Source of the DNA: Linanthus parryae
Taxonomy: Eukaryota; Streptophyta; Magnoliopsida; Ericales; Polemoniaceae
Direction: 5' to 3'
DNA length: 64,000 nt
NCBI GenBank assembly: GCA_023055425.1
Contig: JALGPY010000003.1
Span: 23,681,001 to 23,745,000, forward strand
The notes under the pieces were generated by a model that was not told where the DNA came from, made no database searches, and was given only the letters and a program-made list of their open reading frames with translations. Below, one piece after another: positions 23,461 through 35,550 of the stretch. Numbering within the stretch: the first letter of the stretch is position 1; every line of letters starts with the position of its first letter. Position numbers and translations under genes: made by a program.

Positions 23461-23777
23461 TAAATTCTGTACGTACATCAATAGTTATTTTCATTGAACT
23501 TTCTTCAATATACCAAACAAAGGAAAGAAAATGAATTACTCCACATTATCTTTCCTTTTCTTATCATTTTCCTTTCCTTCTAGTTGTTAAAATTCCAAAC
23601 AAATTCTAAGAATGTGCAATGCAAAGAACCTTGTGAATTCAAATGGGAAAATAACAACCAATGTGCAGAATAAACTGCCACACAAGAATAATGCAATAAT
23701 GTAAATTGAAAGCTCAAATGAGACATACCTTTTCTTCCAGGTTTTTTTCTTACTTTGATTCCTGGTTCTTCTCTATG
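23461..23777. other. 3' flank of F-box copy 3
   Basis: Spacer between block W and the F-box gene. It contains the conserved GGTATGTC word on the minus strand (about 23723-23730), which lies past the stop codon in this copy. Confidence 0.5.
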
Positions 23778-25351
23778 CTACTTTGGCCCATAAGTCTGGC
23801 TTCCACTGCCCAGTGAAACAAGGGTTTGCATAACAAACTGTACACTGAATCTTTTAGGAAGACCATGGACATCAATTCTCTTCTCTGAGTTATGTTCAAG
23901 ATCAAACCAGAATAGGCCGTGGTTGTCTCTCTTATGCATATAAAGAACTTTGGTTCCATCCTTTGACATAGCCAAAAGAGTGAACGATGCGTAACTCATC
24001 TTACCTGGTAAAGAAACCGAAAACAGTTGAATCCACGACTCTCCAACCCCGTAATTCTTCATTACCCACACATCAATGCTTTCTCTCCTCTGATTACACA
24101 TGCAAAGACGCCCCTCCAACACTGCCACGTGAATGTGGACATCATACTTGTCAATAAAATTGGGTACGGGCACCAATTGATATTCCTCAGTAGCAAGATC
24201 AAATGCAGCAACAAAACGAGACTCGCTGAATTTGTCAGAGACAAGCCAATGTAAAGCCCCACCACAGAACACACCATAACTCCCACACAGGTGGTGGTGA
24301 TAAGGGAAATTGGGAATCCTTCTCCATGTGTTTGATTTTAGACTATAAACCTGAACTTCTGAGAAAAAGTCATCTTTTCTGCCCCAATCAGCCATTCTCA
24401 CCGCTTTGTAATCATCGTGGATTGAATCATACCCCATACCGTATGTTTTTAATTGGAGGATGTAGTCTGGGGATTCAATCCAAATAGCGGGTAATTTGCG
24501 GTACTTTCTGGTGAATGGGTTCCAGATAACAAGAATAGTTTCATCATAACCATTGTAATTCTCATAACATACAAGGAATAAACCATTACAAGAACCCACA
24601 ACCGTAGGAGGGAATTTATGTCCGTAGCTTACCTTCAAAGGGAGGTCAATTTCGACGGCGACGTCAAGTTTATCCAGGTTAATCGAATTAGTAGCGACAT
24701 GTCTATTCAGAAAAGATGACAGTTGAACTATAAGGCTTCGGTTGTTTCTGGCTTGGATCGAATGGTTGAGATGTAATTTGACGAAATTGGGACTGTCAAT
24801 GAGAGCAAGCCAGGGTTTAGAGACACACCGGAAGCGGAGAAGTGGTTTCACCGGTAAGCGTAGGAGTATGTCAACGACAACTTCAGTCGGCAAGTTGGCC
24901 ATTAGCTCAGGGATAGTCTGCCGCAGCATTTCAATATTGGAGGACCTGATCAATGGAGATGATGTTCTATCTCTAATCAGTCTTATGGTACATTAAGATT
25001 GAACAGAAACTACTACTATACAGAACTGGAAACAAATAGCAAACAGAAATCACTAGAATAACAATAATAATGACATTTGCATCTGTGTTATCATACAAGC
25101 ATGGTTTCCATTTAGCCGCCTAGTCTTGGACTTGATAGGTAAATTATATTGAATTGGATACAATTATTTATTTCATTACATAGTAGCGTTAGGACAGAGA
25201 TTAGTACTTAGAGAGAGAGAGTAACTCACCCATTACTATTATCATCACCGATGTCTCTGGAGATCTTCATCTTCTTCTTTGAAGCGCCCTCTTCTTCTTC
25301 AAAGCTACAACAAGGCGGTAATAATGTATAATTATTCTCAACAGAGCTCAT
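23778..25351 (-). CDS. F-box protein, CPR1/CPR30-like (copy 3)
   Basis: Predicted join 25351-25230 and 24945-23778, 429 aa, open throughout. Exon 1 encodes a leader starting MSSVENNYTLLPPCC, then EEEEGASKKKMKISRDIGDD. Donor GGGTGAG and acceptor ATCAG|GTCC join with exon 1 supplying GG and exon 2 supplying G of a glycine codon. Exon 2 gives the F-box (PELMANLPTEVVVDILLRLP, RFRCVSKPWLALIDSPNF) and the F-box-associated domain (GSCNGLFLVCY, VIWNPFTRKYRKLP, YGMGYDSIHDDYKAV, GVFCGGALHWLVSDK, ESIDVWVMKNYGVGESW, DGTKVLYMH, GLFWFDLEHNSEKRIDVHGLP). The stop follows GSGSQTYGPK, earlier than in copies 1 and 2. The encoded protein should bind SKP1 through the F-box and a target through the C-terminal domain. 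This is the cleanest of the six copies. Confidence 0.85.
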
Positions 25352-25872
25352 CGATCCGTCCGGATGGAGTTGGACCACAATAGAAGTGCAGGGTGGCTCT
25401 CGCTTCAAAATAGCTCGATTTGGGCCGGTTTGAAGCTCCAATTTTAGAACCGGAGGGAGCAGAGACGAGAAATGAGCCAAACTTGAGTCCCAACTTCCGA
25501 GAGAGATATGAACCACCGCCTATACTCGTGCTGGTTTAAATGACAAGTCTTACCCCCAATATTTTGGCACAATAACAATGCTCACCTACGACTAACGGAA
25601 TCAAACGGAAAAATCAAAATTTCGTTCATTTCTTATTTAGGTTAAAGACACTTTCACCCCCTCAGGTATAACACAAAGACACTTTTCACCCCAACCTTGT
25701 TTCATAAAAGACACTTTCACCCCGCATTTGTCCCAAATTTGTCACACTTTCATACACAAATTCTACCCTTGAAAAAGAACAGTCTCTTTTTGGGTGGGTT
25801 TGGTGTGGGATCTTTTGTGAATTTTAATCCAGAATCCACTTTTTGGCTTTTGTGACTTTTTAGGATTTGGTT
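25352..25872. other. F-box copy 3 upstream region and left arm of a possible long-TIR element
   Basis: From about 25640 the sequence (AAAGACACTTTCACCCC repeated, AGGTATAACAC) is matched in reverse at about 29245-29360 (GGTATGACAG, GACATTTTCACC). This suggests a Mutator-like element whose middle was later occupied by the copia element at 25873-28814. The matching flanking duplication was not found. Confidence 0.35.
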
Positions 25873-27021
25873 TTAGTGACCGGTTTTGAACCTGGTGAGA
25901 TATCTAGGTGGTGATGAAGGAACCATATCTGAGGTGGAAGCTGATGTAGGAGAACTAGGAGATGAATTGGGAGTGAGAGGTGCAATATGGGAGTCATGAG
26001 AATTACTGCATGAAGATTGTGCATGTAGATTGGATGGAGAAGCAGACACAATAGGCGCAACAAATGGAGTAATAACAGATGGTAATGGTGTTGGGGGTGG
26101 AGTAGTAGGTGTGTATAATGAAGGAAACAACTTAGTGAGTGGTGATGCTGAAGGGAGAATGGTGGAAGAATTATCATGAAATGGAAAGACGTTCAAAGAA
26201 TGGAACATGTCTTCAAATGTAAAGTCTGTGGTTAATGAAATCATAACACCTGTAGCCTTAAGTGGTTTGACAATAACCGAAAAAGACACATTTAACATAT
26301 TTGAATTGCAATTTGTGAGAATTGTAAGGTTTAATCCATGGAAAGCAGAGACACCCAAATGTTCTAAGAGATGTATATAGAAACGTAGTATGATGCAAGA
26401 GCTCATATGAAGAGAAGCCTTTGGGAGTCTGTTAATGAGATAGTTAGAAGTAACTAAAGCTTCTAACCAGAATTTTGATGGTAAATGTGCAGTATGAAGA
26501 AGAGTTAATGCAGTTTCAGTGACATGTCTATGCCTTCGTTCAGCTGTCCCATTTTGCTCTGGGGTGTGGGGACAAGAAGATTGAAGCACAATACCCTCAG
26601 ATTGGAGGAACAACCCAAAGTGATGATTCATATACTCTGTGCCATTATCAGTTCTGAATGTTTTGACAATGGCTTTGAATTGAGTATGTACAAGAGAGGT
26701 AAAGTGAACATAAACACTAAATGCTTGAGACTTGTGTGTAAGAGGATAAAGCCAACAATATTTTGTAAAATCATCTATGAACAAAATGTAGTAGTTGAAT
26801 CCTTTGAAAGAAGTCACAGGGGCTGGGGGCCATACATCTGAATGTATCAATTCAAACGGAGTACAAGTTTTATTGGATGACAATGAGAAAGGGAGTTTAT
26901 GGCTTTTACCAACAGCACAAGCTTCACACATACAATCTTTATGTTGTGGAGAAACATGCAAAGTTTGAGCTAACACATTATACACATCAACAGAAGGGTG
27001 ACCTAATCTATAGTGCCACAC
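25873..27021 (-). pseudogene. copia D integrase region
   Basis: GAG-pre-integrase zinc site (WHYRLGH, CEACAVGKSH) followed by the integrase core with catalytic Asp in HSDVW, Asp in RTDNGTEY and Glu in PEQNGTAERR. After LINRLP the frame is degraded, and a low-complexity Ser/Pro/Thr linker follows. It is separated from the protease reading by a frameshift at about 27100. Confidence 0.85.
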
Positions 27022-27095
27022 AGATGGTACAGTGCTAGGAGAAGCAACAGCTGAGAGAGCAGCTGGGGAAGAGACATGACTGGAGACTGTAGCAG

Positions 27096-28564
27096 CTACA
27101 GATCCAAGATAGATGGAATGACATAAAGACCATGTCTACAAGGGCCCTTGAAGAGCACTTTCTGTGTAGACTTGTCCTGAATCAGAAAGCCAGAGTCATC
27201 AAAGGACAGAACACAATTGTTATCTCTTGCAAATTGAGACACAGAAATAAGATTTGTAGCTAAAGAAGGTGAATGCAATAAATGAGGTAGATGAAATGAG
27301 GAAGAGTGAAGTTGAATTTTACCATGACCAACATGATGAATAGGCATATCTGTTCCATTTCCTACAAGAACACCATCACCACCAGCATAAGGTTTGCTGA
27401 TATGAAGTTGATTGAAATCATTTGTAATGTGGTTTGTGGCACCAGTATCCAGACACCAAGAAGATGTAGGTTGGGATGGAGGAGTAGCAGCTGAAGATAA
27501 GCTTCCTGGTGATGGAGATGGATATCCATAATTGAAGGTGTTAAATGCAGCTGAGGGAGCAGTACCAAAGCCAGAAACCATAGTTGGCCTTTGAAGAATA
27601 CCAAGACCAGAGTGCATTGGTGGAGAAGAAACACCACAATAATTGGTATAGTACGCTTGCTTGAATGATTTATGAGGTTTCGTGCTCTGGTATTTGGTGG
27701 TGTTAAGCCTATACCAACAGTCAAGAGTAGAATGTCTAGATTTGCCACATATTTGGCACACAAGTCCACCTGTATCAACAGAGAGAGGATGATTTCCAGA
27801 ACTGAAGTTGTGAGAAACAGATCTTGGAGCTGAAGATGAGGTCATGGACTTCTGATACAACTTTTTGGAAGAGCCAGAACCAGAAGCATACATTGCAGTC
27901 ATTAAATCAACAGAAGGTAAAGATTCAGATGAAGAAACACTTGAAGTAACATGAGGTTCCTCAGTCAATAAGAGATTCTGAAACTCAACAAGAGAAATTG
28001 GAGATTCTCGAATACGAATTGTAGCTTTGAAGAGATCATATTCTTTCGGTAACGCTCTCATGATGAACAGAACCAGATCTTCATCAGGTACAACTTCATT
28101 TACTTGAAGTAACTGATCCACAAGCAGCCGAACAGAATCTAGAAATGCACTCATAGATTGATTACCTTTCCGAAGTGAGAAGATCTTCGTCTTGAGTTGA
28201 TGAATATGCGACTGAGAGAGCGAGGTAAACCTTTGTTAAAGCGTAGTCCAAATCGCATTTGCAGATTGAAGATGAAGAACAATTGGAAGAACAGTCGGTG
28301 AAAGGAAGCAATTAGACAAGTGTGAATGTGCCGATCGAGAAATCGCCAGTCGGTGAGCATTGTTGAATTCGCGGAAACACCATTTTCAGAGGAAATCGGC
28401 GACGAAGGCGGTGGGCGAAGAAGATGATCGAGAACGCCATTAACGGAAAACACTGTTGTCATTTGAGCACGCCATATGAGGTAATTGGAGCTATCAAGCT
28501 TGATTTGAACAAGATAATTGAGATTAGAGATCAAGAATTTGAGACCAGAGGGAAGATCGGCCAT
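27096..28564 (-). pseudogene. copia D gag-protease region
   Basis: Gag begins MADLPSGLKF. The expected continuation (QLKTKIFSLRKG before MSAFLDSVRLL) is in another frame, so a frameshift lies near 28300. The remaining 352 codons are open and hold the gag core (VDQLL, LPKEYDLF), the CCHC knuckle at about residue 135 of that segment and the aspartic protease motif LDTGATNHI. In a live element these give the nucleocapsid and the polyprotein-processing enzyme. Confidence 0.85.
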
Positions 28565-28814
28565 GGTTAGGGTTTCGCAGAAGACGAGAGGTTGAAGATG
28601 GATTTCACGCCTGTTGAGGCTCTGATACCATAAAGACAAACTGTATAATTTTCACATTAATGAATAAACTGTGCAATACAGTATTTATACAGTAGACAAC
28701 TCCCTAACTACAGTTAAGCCTTAACCTAACCATAGTTCTAACAACCTGTAACTAACTACTAAAGTATTACAAGATAGCCCCTACAGTTTGCTATATTACA
28801 ATTACATCTTAACA

Positions 28815-29685
28815 ATCTCTCTCTCTACCCTTCAATCGACTTAATTCCTCTATCCTTATCAAACCCAAAATTCTGATCTCACAAACCCAGATTCGCCTTT
28901 CTTTAAGCAAAACGAGACAATCACTCAAATCACTGAACTCGAATTCACCCAAAATTGCCATCAAACTCCATCATTAGTCACCACCGCCCAACCAATGTAA
29001 CCACCGGAGTCAAGAGGAGACCCCCAACTTCCGAATTAACATTCACAAATAACACTTTCCACCCAGACCCTCAATTCCGCAGGCAACAACCAATTCATCC
29101 AATTAACGAGTTACGAGTAGAGTAGCAGGCTTCAATTGCATGAGTGCTTGATCAGTTCTAATTACTTGTTGTGAGGTTGTAAAATGTGCATTTATGAGCT
29201 GCAAATGAGAACAAATATGTTTCTTTTGCACTTTTCATGTACTATCGTTTTTCTGTCAGGTCCGTCAGATTTCGTTAGTTACAGGGGTGTAAATGTCTTT
29301 CCAGAAACAGGGAGGGGACAAGGTGCAATTCTGTCATACCTTATGTGGTGAAAATGTCTTCAAGTTGTGAAATCCCGAGTTTGACTTCCGCCCCGCATCC
29401 GACCATGAACCACCTCAACCATACCTATCATTGCCACCCCGGCAATAAACGCGGGCATTTCCTTCCTTCCAAACAAGATGTGTTTTCTGTTGTAATACTC
29501 CTCATTTCTTCAAAAAACGTCTCAAAATCCTTACCACGAGGCTAATCTCCTAGAATGTTTTTAAGGATGAGATTGGCGAACCAAAATTGATATGTTTTGT
29601 TTGACCCTTCGCAAAGCCTCACATTCAACATACATATTCGGGTTTCAGTTAGCATCACCAATATATTCAGCTTCAAATTCCCTTT
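28815..29685. other. Spacer right of copia D
   Basis: Contains the reverse-matching arm (29245-29360) of the possible Mutator-like element described at 25640. No gene recognised. Confidence 0.35.
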
Positions 29686-29689
29686 TCTA

Positions 29690-30990
29690 ATCCTAATGAT
29701 AGCAACCGAATTGAACTGATTAGCACCAGAGAGATGCACTAAACGGCAACCTGACAAGTGACAATCGAATCACACTGACCTGCACTGGAGATACTGAAAA
29801 GGCAACGGCAAGTCATATCATGATCTTTTAATAGGGCCATTTGACGATTATTTCCTGATAAGCACTGTATTCTGATTTTTCTGATTCAAAAGTTGATTGC
29901 TTGCGAAATACCCAAATCATTTCCTGATGATCACTGTTCTCTGATTCGAAGGTTGAATCGTTCCAAAATACCCAAATTTCCTAAAGAGGGATCCAAAGAT
30001 ATCCAATCCAGACTCTGAATGCTTTCAGCAAAGAAGTAACAGAAGCAGAAGGAAACGATATCAAGAAGTATAAGGTGCGATCTTACCACCAGATCTTCCT
30101 ATTCCAAACACACACAAATAAAAAAGAAAAAAAAAGAAAAAAACAGATGATTTTCATATCTGCATTACATAAACCACAAATCCGACATAGGCATCACAGT
30201 ACAAGTTTTCAAACAGAGTATTCAGAGAAACACCAGAAGCAAACCAACTAGCCAAAACGCAATAAGACAAGAGTACAGTGAACCAGCTAGGGAAGTAACT
30301 ACCACAATAACTAGCAAGACTAAAACTACAAACCATAACATATATACATAGCCGGAAGACTTTCACCAACCAGAAAAACAAAACCATCAAAGCACCAAAA
30401 GGACCTCCAGACTTCATACACTTCACAAAAGAACAGCATAGCAGTTTAGTTAGACGCCACAACCTGCACACCACCAGTCAGTAGTATTAGGTTATGCGAT
30501 CAAATACATATCTCCCATAGCACTGCTTGGTACTTTCATGAAGGGGTTACTTTTGAGCCCCAAATGATATTACATTACATGGACGAAAGAATGAAAACAC
30601 GCGATGCAAGAAACGAGTTCCCTTTTTCATAATTAGCATGGTACCACGGAGAGGAGCATAAGGCCCAAATTCTTCAAAGCACATCCTGTACATGAAAAGC
30701 GATCATTGTTTTCAGTTCCTACATTAAAAGAAAAAAAAAGTCACATATGATGCTCCACAGACTGAGCGTTTAGTGGCCCTTCCATTTCTTTCCATCCACT
30801 GCACGTGGCGACTACTACCCTCTATTCGAAATTTACCAATGTTGACACACATCAGAAAGTGCAACCCAGTATAACAATAACAAATAAGTTAGGTAGGATA
30901 TATCTTCCTTTGGTAAAAGGAGAAGGCAAGCTACATGGGATATTAAAAGTGTTTATGAACATGGCTGTTTCATACGATACTAACGGGTGA
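29690..30990. repeat. Block X, copy 3
   Basis: Homologous to 5990-7905 and 19560-21100 (anchors CAGCATAGCAGTTTAG, CCCATAGCACTGCTTGG, TTTTTCATAATTAGCATGG). It ends near the AAATTTACCAATGTT word, also seen in copy 2. Confidence 0.6.
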
Positions 30991-31099
30991 TCATCAAATA
31001 AAGATATGTTTTTATAATATGATGTGACCCTCAAATTTTATAAGACCGCGTGGAATTTCTTGTATCAGTACTCTGAAATTAGCAACACATATGAAAGGT

Positions 31100-32487
31100 C
31101 AATACCTAAATGTGAAGCATGCAAAGTGTAGAGTTATATTAATAGACTTTGGAGGGGCCAAAATGCTAGAAAACATGAAGAAATAGTATACTATAGGGAA
31201 GATATAGCTATTTTAGAAAGCTTGCCGGACCATGCCGCCTCTAGTTCCGTCAATGAGAAGAATGGATTCAGGCTTCTTCAGATGCTGCCGGAAGCAGAAC
31301 TCTTATCACATTCCCTTGAGAGCATTCTTTTTATGCTTGATTTTAAACACATATCATGGGTACAGGGACGGGATCACTACCACTGTATGCGACTAAATTA
31401 GCCGCATGCAGTGGTATCATAACTGAGTTCTCTATAATCTGGAGTGCCTATCCCTATTGTAATCCCTATGGTGAATATTTATAAACTCGTGACTTGATTC
31501 TTTGTTTCCTTATCATGGGCATTTTCCCCATATGCATTCAGTCACTGTTTCTCTTCTCAACCATCATCACGTGGGGAAAAACTATGAAAGATGAAAAAAT
31601 CCGCAGTGTGTCAATTACATGGATCTCATCTATAAACATTCATTTCTTTGATTTAGTATCTAACTTGCCACATCATTTCTTGCATGTCTTCAATCTCATT
31701 TGTTTAATTGTGATTTCCAGATTATAAACGAGAAAAAGAGCCCAAGAAGAACGCTTCTGGAGAAAACTGCCTAAGTGTTGGACTTAAATACGGAGTCTTC
31801 ACGAACAAATGTAATTTTGTCTTCGAAATTAATTTATCCTATGGTACATGCTTAATCTGATTTATGTTATGTGTCTTAGTCATTTTGACCCTATCACTAA
31901 AAACACAGGACAAACGAATTTCAAACTTGTTCCAAGAAATTTAATACATTCTTCAAGGGATCTGTGGAAGAAATTGAAGTAGTTGGTACTGGTACTTTTA
32001 AACCAGAAGCATTTACGGGCAAAACTTTGATTCACTTACATAACCTGAAACACATGAGATCATTCATGCTTTTCATTTGTCAAACATGTGGGAGATTTGA
32101 TATTCATATGCTGTGAATTATACTTATACCATCCCTAAAACAGCCATTTGAATTGTGCATTCTGTTCTTAACATTTGATGCTGTGAATATTCTCCCTATA
32201 CTATTGCTGTCAATGTCACGACAGAGCTTTTCCGACAGTAAATGAGAAGAGATTCTCAAATCTTTTCAATCGGATACCGGGAATTGAATGGGAAGATATT
32301 TAATGATTTGGTTTCTAGTTTTAGATTGGAATCCCAACTTCCTCTTGTTGTCTTCTATCAACTTCTTCTACGAATAGAGCTAGAAGACAATAGAGACTCT
32401 TATTGTGATCTTTTATGGTGTTGGGTAAAATACACTAACTCACACTATCACATAGGCATTGTTTTAATTCTATTATATTAAGTTAAA
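31100..32487. repeat. Blocks Z and Y, copy 3
   Basis: 31130-32115 matches block Z at 10441-11312. 32205-32487 matches block Y at 12860-13320 but lacks its middle part. Block Z readings here carry stops. The TTAAA at 32483-32487 is the left target duplication of the next LTR element. Confidence 0.6.
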
Positions 32488-32691
32488 TGTTATGAAATAT
32501 GTTATTGGACTAATGTGAATATCCACCACATAGTTGGGTGTATTTAGTATAATTATATTCTGGTCCAGAAGCCCACCAAATGCCTATATAAGGAGGCTTA
32601 GGGTTGGAGAATAATACAGATCTACTAGCATTCTCCCTACACATATTTGTCTCTCTTTATTTCTCGTCTCTCTCAATATCGTTTCACAATA
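32488..32691 (+). repeat. 5' LTR of the hairpin-array element
   Basis: 204 bp, TGTTATG at the start and CACAATA at the end, with a TATA box TATATAAG at 32585-32592. The same sequence is repeated at 35551-35754. Confidence 0.95.
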
Positions 32692-33297
32692 CGTTATCAG
32701 CACGAAAGCTCTGGAAAAGAGATTTCAAGATTCAAAACACTAAGGTATTGTTTTGATCCTTTTTCTGTCTTATTCGTGAATCAAACCATGAAAGTGAGGT
32801 TGAAGAAAGTTTGTTGTCTTATGACAGTTAAATCATCTTCACACACCTCCATATACTTAGATCTGATAGTTAAAAAGAAAAGCAAACAAACTACTATTTT
32901 CTTTCTGCTTAGAAAATTACTGGAGTACCGATTTTGTTTTCTTACGATCTCTCTTCTATAAATTAAACCAGACAAAAGCCTACCAACGTTGCAGTCGTGG
33001 TTGTGTAATAGTCTAATATGGTCACACATGAGTAGGTTCTTGTTAGATTAGATTTATGTTAACATTGATTTTGGACAGTAACTCTTGGTTGTTGGAACTC
33101 CCTAAAGTCATGTACTCCTCAATTTGTTTGAAGGTTAATATGATCACGTGTCTAGCATGATGTAGATTCAAGCTCCATAGTTCTCTTGCTATGTTATTAT
33201 TACTACTAGGGTTCTGCTTATATTACTCATACATCTCCTAAACGGAACGAGGTCACACTTGGGCTAATAGTCACGAAATATTATTATTCGATTATTA

Positions 33298-35188
33298 TAA
33301 CTGAAAGTTAATGACATATTTTCTTTTTTCCATATGACCTGAAGTCATATCAGATCTCCAGAAGAGATCATGTTTATTCGGTCACTTTACTTTATGTTTA
33401 CGCATTTCTTTTTCATTACATTATGATGTGAATGTAACCTGAAGTTACAACATATCTAAACAAGCAGATCTAGAAGATGTAACTATTTCATGACTTGTAA
33501 CCTGAAGTTACAATATATTTTATGACTTGAAGTCACAACATACTAAATCTCCAGAAGATATGTTTATTGTTATTATCAATGTCTAACCTCCTGAAGAGGT
33601 AGATTATGTTCTAATTTACTTTTACACATTTAGTTTTTTTTTGTATAGTACATTGTTTTGTACTTATAATTGATCAAAAATGTATCCCCAGAAGAGGATT
33701 CATTGTGCTTATATTTTTTTTAGCCACTAAATTGTACCTGAAGTACAAAATTGCATGACGAATTACTCATAACCAGCAGTTATGATATCTCCTGAAGAGA
33801 TAGTCAAAATTTTATAATTATTCTACCCTCCTGAAGAGGTCGTACGTTCTATATATTTGTTAGTTTGTTCATTATGTAATATTTTGATCAAAGTAGAGCA
33901 TCCAGAAGATGTTCTTAGTCCATCAGGGTTTGTTGGACAAACACATTTTATATGCGTAAAAATTTATTTTCATACCAGATGTTATGAAAAAATAATATTA
34001 TAATGTGGAGTTATGAAAAAACATCCCAAGATCTCCCTGGAGAGAGAATCTATAACCACTAACTTTTAAATAAAGGTATTGACATTTACGATCTTTTTGG
34101 GTTTCTTGGAAGAAACTTTGATTAGAGAACTACGACGTCCAAGAGATTGCTTATTGTCAATATTTTTGTTTAAATTTGAGGATTGGTTTATACAAAGTAC
34201 ATATGAGACAAATTGATGCCTGAAGCATCAACAAAGTATCATTATGGTTATGATCATATTGCTCACGTCATGAGGGGGAGAATGGGTCCCATTACATGAC
34301 ATGAGCCAAAATATCATTGTCTCTATTGGTATGTACTAATGCAAAATCCCAATAAAATGGATAGCTTCTCGACTAAATGGGTGTCGATTTGGGTATACAC
34401 TTTAAGCATAAAAGGGTTGCTTGTGTCTATATGTTGATCCTCCAGAAGAGGAACATAAATCAAAGCATCCAAAATAATTTGGGATATGGTTAAAATGCTC
34501 TACAAATTAAGAACATAAGATTCTGGAGGAATCTTGGGGGTTCATATATACATCATCAATAGTGGATCAAAACCAACGTTGGTAATTGAATAGCCCTGGG
34601 AGAGGCTCATAGCTCTGGAAGTAGCTAAAGGTACCGTAATACAATAGTATGATCCTATTAATAATGATGATACAATTGAGGAAGCGCTATATAAATCATG
34701 TGATTATTTTATGGGAAAAATGTTGACTAAATAGTTATTGGCCAAAACAAAGTCAACAAGTGCATAGAAAACTGCTCGGGTATAATCATTTTGAATATGT
34801 AGAGCATAGAAACAACCCGAAGCAGAAATTACATACTATGCAGAGACTACATATCCGCCGGTAAGCGTGGGATATTTGTAGTTATTATATGTCCACTATT
34901 AAGCGTGAGACTCATGTTAAGGTTATATGTCCGCTGTAATGCGTGGGACTCGTATCGAGGTTTATGTCCGCTTTTAAGCGTGGGACTTGTAAAATAAGAA
35001 ACATGATATATGGGTCATGATAAATTCTCATTAGTAATGATGATAATGTTGTCTTAGTCTCGGGGACTAAGGAACAACAAAATATGGATTGAAAAGTAAC
35101 TAGTCACAATACGATCGTACGAATCACAAATTTGTTGAATTCCATGGAAGTTGGTTCCCATGAGAAATATTATTTGCCTGAAGCAAAT
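33298..35188 (+). repeat. Array of about 20 short hairpins with a shared CTGAA/CAGAA loop
   Basis: Perfect or near-perfect inverted repeats with 4-7 bp stems of differing sequence and a near-constant 5-base loop. Examples: ATATGAC-CTGAA-GTCATAT (33332-33350), GATCTC-CAGAA-GAGATC (33353-33369), TGTAAC-CTGAA-GTTACA (33433-33449), TTGTAAC-CTGAA-GTTACAA (33495-33513), ACCTC-CTGAA-GAGGT (33586-33600), TTGTAC-CTGAA-GTACAA (33732-33748), TCATAAC-CAGCA-GTTATGA (33767-33785), TATCTC-CTGAA-GAGATA (33786-33802), GAGCATC-CAGAA-GATGTTC with one G.U pair (33896-33914), TTGATGC-CTGAA-GCATCAA (34213-34231), TCCTC-CAGAA-GAGGA (34438-34452), AAGATTC-TGGAG-GAATCTT (34517-34535), ATTTGC-CTGAA-GCAAAT (35172-35188). 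Weaker ones lie at 33298, 33523, 33547, 33684, 33827, 33967, 34101 and 34610. Stems change on both sides while the loop stays, which points to selection on structure or to spread of a foldback unit. Confidence 0.85.
34853..34986 (+). repeat. Four 21-nt repeats, period about 38
   Basis: Units at 34853-34873, 34891-34911, 34929-34949 and 34966-34986 follow the form RTCC-GC-n-AAGCGTGGGAY. Each can fold with its first bases against its last. Unit 1 begins ATCC and ends GGAT; units 3 and 4 begin GTCC and end GGAC, so the outer pair covaries. No coding frame runs through them. Confidence 0.85.
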
Positions 35189-35550
35189 CAAAAGTGTACA
35201 CTCGCGAGTAGATTTAGGTGCATATGCATTTTATTATGTTTTAGTAATTGTATATTATTAGATTTTGGTCTTACAATGGTTTTGTTTGTTAGGTACAAGG
35301 ATGTTCCAATGATTTTAGTGTACACTCTTTTTCCTTCGCTACGATTTTTGTCCCACAGGGTTTTTCCTAGCAAGGTTTTAACGAGGCTTGCGAAGATTAT
35401 CCAGATGCGTTCCAGAAGAATGTCATCACCAATGCTGAGCAAATAGAATTCACCGATGTACTCTTTTTCCTTAGTCATTGATTTTTCCCACTGGGTTTTT
35501 CATGACAAGGTTTTAACGAGGCATCGTAGTGGTGAATATTCAAGGGGGAG

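Larger units (their letters stand above)
25873..28814 (-). mobile_element. Ty1/copia retrotransposon D, truncated before reverse transcriptase
   Basis: Read on the minus strand. A probable LTR lies at about 28814-28633, then a PBS TGGTATCAGAGCC (28629-28617) complementary to initiator methionine tRNA. Gag starts at ATG 28564 (YLIWRAQM), with a frame break near 28300. It continues in 28154-27096 with zinc knuckle CQICGKSRHSTLDC and protease WCLDTGATNHI. A frame break near 27100 leads to the integrase (27021-25873): RLGHPS, CEACAVGKSH, IHSDVW, TDNGTEY and PEQNGTAERRHRH give the zinc site and the D,D,E residues. The sequence ends at YLTRFKTGH, the linker normally found just before reverse transcriptase. 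RT, RNase H and the 3' LTR are missing, and several frames are broken, so it is dead. Confidence 0.9.

Noticed and set aside
33298..35188. Hairpin array as a CRISPR-like or microRNA cluster
   Set aside because: Stems are far too short for microRNA precursors, spacing is irregular, and the host is a plant; it lies wholly inside an LTR element.
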